Positions 6,747-11,724 of a DNA stretch of 11,724 nt are shown here, one piece after another. Source of the DNA: an uncultured Collinsella sp. Lineage in GTDB: Bacteria > Actinomycetota > Coriobacteriia > Coriobacteriales > Coriobacteriaceae. The stretch lies in contig CAUFXK010000059.1 in assembly GCA_959596495.1 (NCBI GenBank), forward strand, positions 1-11,724, in the 5' to 3' direction. Numbering within the stretch: position 1 is the stretch's first letter; the number at the start of each line of letters is the position of its first letter. Made by a program: the position numbers and the translations under genes. The notes under the pieces are model-generated. The model had not been told where the DNA came from and made no database searches. It worked only from the letters and a program-made list of their open reading frames with translations.

Positions 6747-7367
6747 ATGATCGCTAAGTTCGATTCCGCCCTCGTGCCATACGTTATCGAGCAGACGCCG
6801 CGCGGCGAGCGCAGCTACGATATCTATTCGCGCCTGCTCAACGACCGCATCATCTTTTTGGGCGAGGAGATTAACTCCGTCAGCGCCAACCTGGTCGTTG
6901 CCCAGCTGCTGCATCTTGAGAGCCAGGATGCTGAGAAGGATATCTCGCTTTACATCAATTCGCCCGGTGGCGAGGTCTACTCCGGCCTTGCGATTCTTGA
7001 CACCATGAACTTCATCAAGCCGCAGGTCTCCACCATCTGCGTCGGTATGGCCGCGTCTATGGCCGCCGTGCTGCTTTCGGCCGGCGCCAAGGGCAAGCGC
7101 TTCTGCCTGCCGCACTCCAAGGTCATGATTCACCAGCCCAGCGGCGGTGCCCAGGGCCAGCAGACCGAGATCGAGATCGTGGCCGAGGAGATCAAGAAGA
7201 CCCGTCGCGAGCTCAACCAGATCCTGTCCGACGCCTCGGGCCAGCCCATCGAGAAGGTGCAGGCCGATACCGAGCGCGACAACTACTTGACCGCTGCCGA
7301 GGCCCTCGACTACGGTCTGATTGACCGTATCGTCACCTCGCGCGACCTCGCCGCGAAGGACGCCTAG
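6747..7367 (+). CDS. clpP: ATP-dependent Clp protease proteolytic subunit
   Basis: Serine protease that forms a two-ring, 14-subunit chamber and degrades chains delivered by ClpX or other Clp ATPases. From ATG 6747 it has 206 residues, the usual size. The catalytic triad is visible: Ser104 in GMAASMAAV, His129 in MIHQPSGG and Asp178 in ERDNYLTAAEA. The substrate-binding strand YINSPGGEVYSG (69-80) and the oligomer-sensor region QGQQTEIEI (137-145) are intact. Start choice: several in-frame starts exist (TTG 6717, ATG 6735, 6741, 6747); 6747 has GGAG (6737-6740) six bases upstream and gives the family-like N-terminus with PYVIEQTPRGERSYDIYSRLL following closely. No long propeptide is seen. It ends one base before clpX, so both form one transcript and supply the two halves of the same machine. 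This is the only ClpP copy in the window. Confidence 0.96.
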   Translation: MIAKFDSALVPYVIEQTPRGERSYDIYSRLLNDRIIFLGEEINSVSANLVVAQLLHLESQDAEKDISLYINSPGGEVYSGLAILDTMNFIKPQVSTICVGMAASMAAVLLSAGAKGKRFCLPHSKVMIHQPSGGAQGQQTEIEIVAEEIKKTRRELNQILSDASGQPIEKVQADTERDNYLTAAEALDYGLIDRIVTSRDLAAKDA

Positions 7368-7368
7368 G

Positions 7369-8775
7369 ATGGCCGGTAACATGCAGGACAACTTCGACGA
7401 GAACGGCAACCCCATCCGCTGCTCCTTCTGCGGAAAAGAGCAGGGCCAGGTTCGCCGCCTTGTAAAGGGTCCGACCAACATCTTTATCTGCGACGAGTGC
7501 GTTGCCGCCTGCTCCGAGATCCTTGAGGAGTCGCTGGCTTCGGACTTTATGGACGCTGCCCGCAACGGCAAGCTGCCGGGCTTTCTCAACGACCACGGCC
7601 AGGCTTCTGGGCAGCCCGCCGTGGACCCCGAGGCCGAGGGCTTTGAGCTCGAGGACGACCGCCAGGTCATCACGCACGTGCCGACGCCGCACGAGATCTA
7701 TGACGAGCTTTCGGCCTATGTCATGGGTCAGGAAGACGCCAAGCGCGCCATGTCGGTGGCCGTTTACAACCACTATCGCCGCGTGATCGAGGGCGGCGCC
7801 GCGGTGTCTGCCTTTGACGATGGCATGGGCTCGCAGTTCGATGACGATATGGATGAGGTAGAGCTCGCCAAGTCCAACATCCTGCTGCTCGGTCCCACCG
7901 GTACCGGTAAGACCCTGCTCGCCCAGACGCTCGCGCGCATCCTCGAGGTGCCGTTTGCCATTGCCGACGCCACCGCGCTTACCGAGGCTGGCTACGTGGG
8001 CGAGGATGTGGAGAACATCCTGCTCAAGCTCATCAACGCTGCCGATGGTGATATCGAGCGCGCTCAGGTGGGCATTATCTACGTGGACGAGATCGATAAG
8101 ATCGCCCGCAAGGCAGAGAACCTCTCCATCACCCGCGATGTTTCGGGCGAGGGCGTTCAGCAGGCACTGCTTAAGATTCTTGAGGGCACGGTGGCAAGCG
8201 TTCCGCCCACCGGCGGCCGTAAGCATCCCCAGCAGGAGCTCCTGCAGATCGACACGACCAACATCCTGTTTATCTGCGGCGGTGCCTTTGTGGGTCTGGA
8301 CAAGATCATCGCCGATCGCGTGGGCAACAAGGGCGTGGGCTTTAACTCCGAGATCGCCGGCCCCACCTCGGTCGACGAGAACGACCTGCTGCGTCAGGTG
8401 CTCCCGCAGGACCTCAACGCCTTTGGCATGATCCCGGAGTTTGTGGGACGTACGCCCGTTGTCACCCAGACGCAGGCGCTCGACGAGGACGACCTGGTGT
8501 CGATTCTGACCGAGCCCAAGAACGCCGTGGTGCGCCAGTACCGCAAGATGTTCCAGCTCGAGGACGTTGAGCTTGAGTTTGAGGAAGCGGCCCTGCACGA
8601 GATCGCCCGCATGGCGCTCGCCCGCAAGACCGGTGCCCGCGGCCTGCGCGCCATCTGCGAGGACGTGCTGCAGCAGACGATGTTCGACCTTCCCAGCGAG
8701 GAGGGCGTCGCCAAGGTTGTCGTAACCGAAGCTGCCGTAAAGGGCGAAGAACAGCCCCAACGTATCTACGGCTAA
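7369..8775 (+). CDS. clpX: ATP-dependent Clp protease ATP-binding subunit ClpX
   Basis: AAA+ unfoldase, a hexamer that recognises tagged or misfolded proteins and threads them into ClpP. The N-terminal zinc domain has Cys18, Cys21, Cys41 and Cys44. An acidic linker runs to about residue 110. The AAA+ module shows Walker A GPTGTGKT (175-182), pore-1 loop GYVG (209-212), Walker B IIYVDEID (236-243), the RKH pore loop (284-286) and sensor-2 GARGLR (422-427). GVGF at 322-325 sits where the ClpP-contacting IGF loop is expected. A stretch rich in Asp and Glu (about 144-170) precedes Walker A, longer than in E. coli. The start ATG 7369 lies one base after the clpP stop, with AAGGA eight bases upstream; ATG 7381 is a less likely alternative. 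At 468 residues it is slightly longer than E. coli ClpX. A strong terminator follows. Confidence 0.97.
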   Translation: MAGNMQDNFDENGNPIRCSFCGKEQGQVRRLVKGPTNIFICDECVAACSEILEESLASDFMDAARNGKLPGFLNDHGQASGQPAVDPEAEGFELEDDRQVITHVPTPHEIYDELSAYVMGQEDAKRAMSVAVYNHYRRVIEGGAAVSAFDDGMGSQFDDDMDEVELAKSNILLLGPTGTGKTLLAQTLARILEVPFAIADATALTEAGYVGEDVENILLKLINAADGDIERAQVGIIYVDEIDKIARKAENLSITRDVSGEGVQQALLKILEGTVASVPPTGGRKHPQQELLQIDTTNILFICGGAFVGLDKIIADRVGNKGVGFNSEIAGPTSVDENDLLRQVLPQDLNAFGMIPEFVGRTPVVTQTQALDEDDLVSILTEPKNAVVRQYRKMFQLEDVELEFEEAALHEIARMALARKTGARGLRAICEDVLQQTMFDLPSEEGVAKVVVTEAAVKGEEQPQRIYG

Positions 8776-8796
8776 ACCAGCCAAAAACGTGCTTGC

Positions 8797-8835
8797 AAAT
8801 AGCCTCCGACCACCTGCGGTCGGAGGCTATTTTAT
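8797..8835 (+). terminator. Intrinsic terminator of clpP-clpX
   Basis: A perfect 15-bp stem (AAATAGCCTCCGACC at 8797-8811 with GGTCGGAGGCTATTT at 8818-8832) has a 6-nt loop and runs into TTTTATATATA. It begins 21 bases after the clpX stop. The A-rich left side makes it potentially active on both strands. Confidence 0.92.
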
Positions 8836-8861
8836 ATATACGCAATAACCCCAACTACCTG

Positions 8862-8870
8862 TGTTATTCT
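8862..8870 (+). promoter_or_regulatory. Candidate extended -10 promoter of valS
   Basis: TGTTATTCT is an extended -10 (TG, T, TATTCT) located after the clpX terminator. No good -35 is seen 16-18 bases upstream. A start near 8877 would give valS a leader of about 185 nt containing the whole palindrome at 8927-9042. Confidence 0.33.
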
Positions 8871-8926
8871 GTGTGTTTGTTTAAGCCTCAGCGAAGACAT
8901 ATCAGACTGAAGTAATCGATACCTAA

Positions 8927-9042
8927 GGGGAGGAATGTAGGCCCGATTTTCGTAGATTCCGCACGAGCCGAAGACCACTTAATGTGGTCTTCGAGCGAGC
9001 CCAGGACTTGACCGAGCGAAAATCGGGCCTACATTCCTCCCC
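8927..9042. repeat. Long nested palindrome in the valS leader, possible MITE/REPIN-like element
   Basis: The arms 8927-8952 and 9017-9042 are perfect reverse complements over 26 bp (arm core AATGTAGGCCCGATTTTCG). The 64-nt interior contains a second perfect hairpin, CGAAGACCAC (8969-8978) and GTGGTCTTCG (8984-8993) around TTAAT. No T-run follows, so it is not an intrinsic terminator. No target-site duplication is evident: CTAA is on the left and GATG on the right. The right arm ends 20 bases before the valS start codon. It may be a repeat inserted in the leader or a structured RNA element; the sequence differs from the palindrome at 1070-1144, but the arm length and nested plan are alike. Confidence 0.62.
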
Positions 9043-9062
9043 GATGGGCAAGGGAGAGATAT

Positions 9063-11724
9063 ATGGAAGAAATGCCCAAGAACTACGATCCGTCGACCAA
9101 CGAGCCGGCGATCCTGCAGAAGTGGCTCGACGGCGGCTACTACAAGCGCCGTGAGGGCGTGGGCGACTGCACCGTCACCATTCCGCCTCCCAACGTGACC
9201 GGCAAGCTCCACATGGGTCACGCCACCGACGACTCCATCCAGGACGCCATCATCCGTATGGCCCGCATGCGCGGCAAGTCCACGCGCTGGGTGCTCGGCA
9301 CCGATCACGCCGGTATCGCCACGCAGACCAAGGTCGACAAGAAGCTCAAGAGCGAGGGCATCAGCCGCCTGGAGATTGGCCGCGACAAGTTTGTCGACGC
9401 CTGCTGGGACTGGACCCACGAGTACGGCGGCATCATCGTCGAGCAGATCAAGCGCATGGGCTGCTCCGTCGACTTCGATAACGAGCGCTTTACCATGGAC
9501 GAGGATTACGCCCAGGCCGTGCGTAAGGTCTTCTGCGACTGGTACCACGACGGCCTGATCTATCGCGGCAAGCGCATCGTCAACTGGTGCCCCAACTGCA
9601 CCACCGCCATCTCGGACGACGAGGCCGAGTATAAGGACGAGAAGGGCCACCTGTGGCACCTGCGCTACCCGTTGACCGAGCCGGTCAACGGCCAGGACTA
9701 CATCGTCGTCGCCACCACGCGCCCCGAGACCATGCTCGGCGACACGGGCGTTGCCGTTTCCCCGAAGGATCCCGAGAAGGCCGCCTTCGTGGGCAAGACC
9801 GTCATGCTCCCGATCGTCAACCGCGAGATTCCCATCTTTGAGGATTGGCATGTCGATGCCAACTTCGGTTCCGGCTTCGTTAAGGTCACCCCGGCCCACG
9901 ACCCCAACGACTACGCCATGGGTCAGGCCCACGACCTGCCGCAGATCAACATCTTCGACGAGCACGCGGTGGTCGTCGAGGGTTACGGCGAGTTCACCGG
10001 CATGAGCCGCGACGAGTGCCGCGAGGCCGTCATCAAGTGGTTTGAGGAGCACGACCTGCTCGATCACGTCGAGGACCTCGATCACTCCGTCATGCATTGC
10101 TACCGTTGCGACTCCGCCCTGGAGCCGTGGCTGTCTGAGCAGTGGTTTGTGGCCGTCGACAAGCTCAAGGGGCCGGCGCTCGACGCCGTCAACTCCGGCA
10201 AGGTCACCTTCCACCCCGCGCGCTGGACGCAGACCTACACCACCTGGATGGAGAACCTCAAGGACTGGTGCATCAGCCGCCAGCTGTGGTGGGGTCACCG
10301 CATTCCCGTGTTCTACTGCGAGGACTGCGGCTGGGAGGACGCCCTTACCGAGGACACCGACGTGTGCCCCAAGTGCGGCGGCCATCACGTGCATCAGGAC
10401 GAGAACGTGCTGGACACCTGGTTCAGCTCGCAGCTGTGGACCTTCGCCACGCAGGGCTGGCCGCAAAAGCCGGAGCTGCTCGAGGGCCATCACCCCACGA
10501 CGGCTCTCGTCACCGCGCGCGACATCATCGCGCTGTGGGTCGCCCGCATGGTCATGAGCTCGCTGTACTTCCTGGACGAGGTGCCGTTTAAGGACGTCGT
10601 CATCTACCCGACGATCCTTGCCAAGGACGGCAGCCGCATGTCCAAGTCCAAGGGCAACGGCGTTGACCCCATGGATCTCATTGGTATGTACGGCGCCGAC
10701 GCCATGCGCTACAACCTGCTCACGCTGTGCACCAACAACCAGGACGTTAAGTTCGACGCGAACATCGACAAGAAGACCAAGAAGCTCATCGACAGCCCGC
10801 GCACCGACCAGGCCAAGTCGTTTGTGACCAAGATCTGGAACGCCAGCCGCTTCCTGCTTATGAACATGGAGGGCTACACGCCCGGCGAGCCCGTCGTGGT
10901 GACGCCGGCCGACGCCTGGATGTTCAGCCGCTTGGCCAAGGCCGTCAAGATGATCACCGAGGGCATTGAGAACTACACCTTTGGCGACATGGCCCGTGGC
11001 GTGCAGCAGTTCTTCTGGAACGAGGTCTGCGACTGGTACGTCGAGGTCACCAAGGCCCGCCTGAAGGGCGAGGGCCGTCTGCAGGCTCAGCGCAACCTGA
11101 TCTTTGTGCTCGACACCTCCATTCGCCTGATGCACCCGCTCATGCCGTTTGTCACCGAGGAGATCTGGGACAACATGCCGGCGAGCGTGCTCGATCTGGA
11201 CGCCGAGGGCAACGTGAACCGCGCCGAGGCGCTCATGATCGCCAAGTGGCCCGAGCCCGCTGACTACGCCAAGTACGTCGACGAGCCTGCCGAGCGCGCG
11301 TTTGAGCTGTGCCGTACCGTCGTGTCTGCCGCTCGCGCCACGCGTTCGCGTTATCGCTTGAGCCCCAAGGCCGAGCTCGACGTGGTCGTGCGCGCCGGCG
11401 CCGAGGACATCGAGAAGCTCGAGAGCCTGCGTTCGACCATCGAGCCGCTGGCGAACACCGCTTCGCTGGTCATGGGTACCGATGTCGAGAAGCCGGCTGC
11501 GAGCATCGCCGTGGTCGATAGCGGTGCCGAGGTCTTTGTGGTGCTCGAGGGCAAGGTTGATCTTTCGGCCGAGAAGGCACGCCTGGAGAAGGAGATCGCC
11601 GCGGCGCAGAAGGAGCTCGCCGGCTGCGAGAAGACGCTGGCCAACGAGGGCTTTGTGGCCAAGGCCGCGCCCGCGGTGGTCCAGAAGAAGAGGGACCGTG
11701 CAGCTGAGCTCAAGGAGATCCTGG
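9063..11724 (+). CDS. valS: Valyl-tRNA synthetase (3' end outside window)
   Basis: Class I synthetase that charges tRNA-Val and edits mischarged threonine. 887 codons are open to the window edge; the family is usually 870-950 residues, so only a short tail is missing. Signature 1 appears as HMGH (50-53, after PPPNVTGKL) and signature 2 as RMSKS (525-529). The CP1 editing domain is marked by TTRPETMLGDTG (218-229) and VTPAHDPNDY. Zinc-binding Cys pairs are at 176/179 (WCPNC), 346/349 (HCYRC), and a four-Cys finger at 419/422/435/438. An anticodon-binding domain with FFWNEVCDWYVE follows, and the last 60 or so residues form the valine-type coiled-coil arm (SAEKARLEKEIAAAQKEL, NEGFVAKAAPAVV). 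GGGAG at 9052-9056 lies six bases before ATG. The gene is alone after the clpX terminator, with a palindrome-containing leader and no T-box motif. Confidence 0.97.
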   Translation, partial: MEEMPKNYDPSTNEPAILQKWLDGGYYKRREGVGDCTVTIPPPNVTGKLHMGHATDDSIQDAIIRMARMRGKSTRWVLGTDHAGIATQTKVDKKLKSEGISRLEIGRDKFVDACWDWTHEYGGIIVEQIKRMGCSVDFDNERFTMDEDYAQAVRKVFCDWYHDGLIYRGKRIVNWCPNCTTAISDDEAEYKDEKGHLWHLRYPLTEPVNGQDYIVVATTRPETMLGDTGVAVSPKDPEKAAFVGKTVMLPIVNREIPIFEDWHVDANFGSGFVKVTPAHDPNDYAMGQAHDLPQINIFDEHAVVVEGYGEFTGMSRDECREAVIKWFEEHDLLDHVEDLDHSVMHCYRCDSALEPWLSEQWFVAVDKLKGPALDAVNSGKVTFHPARWTQTYTTWMENLKDWCISRQLWWGHRIPVFYCEDCGWEDALTEDTDVCPKCGGHHVHQDENVLDTWFSSQLWTFATQGWPQKPELLEGHHPTTALVTARDIIALWVARMVMSSLYFLDEVPFKDVVIYPTILAKDGSRMSKSKGNGVDPMDLIGMYGADAMRYNLLTLCTNNQDVKFDANIDKKTKKLIDSPRTDQAKSFVTKIWNASRFLLMNMEGYTPGEPVVVTPADAWMFSRLAKAVKMITEGIENYTFGDMARGVQQFFWNEVCDWYVEVTKARLKGEGRLQAQRNLIFVLDTSIRLMHPLMPFVTEEIWDNMPASVLDLDAEGNVNRAEALMIAKWPEPADYAKYVDEPAERAFELCRTVVSAARATRSRYRLSPKAELDVVVRAGAEDIEKLESLRSTIEPLANTASLVMGTDVEKPAASIAVVDSGAEVFVVLEGKVDLSAEKARLEKEIAAAQKELAGCEKTLANEGFVAKAAPAVVQKKRDRAAELKEIL

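Noticed and set aside
8935..8940. Start-stop mini-ORF (ATG TAG) after GGGGAGG in the left arm of the valS-leader palindrome
   Set aside because: The spacing from the G-rich stretch to ATG is only one base, and the arm sequence is explained by pairing with the right arm.
8871..9062. T-box riboswitch in the valS leader
   Set aside because: An AGTA sequence occurs near 8911 and the gene is a synthetase, but the conserved GGGTGG-ACCGCG T-box core is absent and no terminator/antiterminator pair is present.
8979..11135. 718-codon open frame on the minus strand opposite valS
   Set aside because: It mirrors valS codons in a GC-rich gene, is rich in Leu, Val, Gly, His and Asp without any domain pattern, and valS carries all its motifs on the other strand.

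Overview
The window reads as chromosomal DNA of a GC-rich Gram-positive anaerobe. My best guess is Coriobacteriia, close to Collinsella. The grounds are strong GC preference at third codon positions, AGGAGG-type ribosome binding sites, the family content (anaerobic-type glutamate dehydrogenase, fused molybdenum hydroxylase) and general similarity to remembered Collinsella proteins. The genus is an inference, not something read directly. Every gene lies on the + strand. No mobile-element gene, CRISPR array or phage gene is visible, and no gene-free stretch exceeds 300 bases (the longest is 8776-9062, 287 nt).

Layout. 1-995: 3' part of a glutamate dehydrogenase gene, closed by a strong terminator (1020-1053). 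996-1223: intergenic, dominated by a long near-perfect palindrome (1070-1144), then a weak candidate promoter. 1224-4969: a two-gene operon for a molybdenum hydroxylase of the xanthine dehydrogenase family, with a FAD subunit overlapping by one base a fused [2Fe-2S]/molybdopterin subunit, then a terminator. 5110-5193: tRNA-Leu(UAG) with its own extended -10 promoter. 5285-8775: the protein quality control block tig (trigger factor), clpP, clpX. clpP and clpX are one base apart and certainly co-transcribed; tig is separated from clpP by a hairpin-rich 163-nt gap. 8776-9062: terminator, then a valS leader holding a second long palindrome (8927-9042). 9063-end: valS, cut by the window edge just before its expected C-terminus.

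How the genes work together. Trigger factor receives nascent chains at the ribosome exit, while ClpX unfolds tagged or misfolded proteins and feeds them to ClpP; tig-clpP-clpX is a classical neighbourhood. tRNA-Leu and valS are translation genes. Glutamate dehydrogenase links ammonia and 2-oxoglutarate to glutamate. The hydroxylase is the only accessory-like function. Its arrangement (FAD subunit followed by a fused FeS-Mo chain) recalls the YgfM/XdhD type of purine or N-heterocycle hydroxylase, but no cofactor maturation or purine catabolism gene is in the window to fix its substrate.

Most of the window is ordinary core genome. The least explained items are the two palindromic intergenic elements, each with 26-position arms and a nested inner hairpin, and the active-site and cysteine variations of the hydroxylase.
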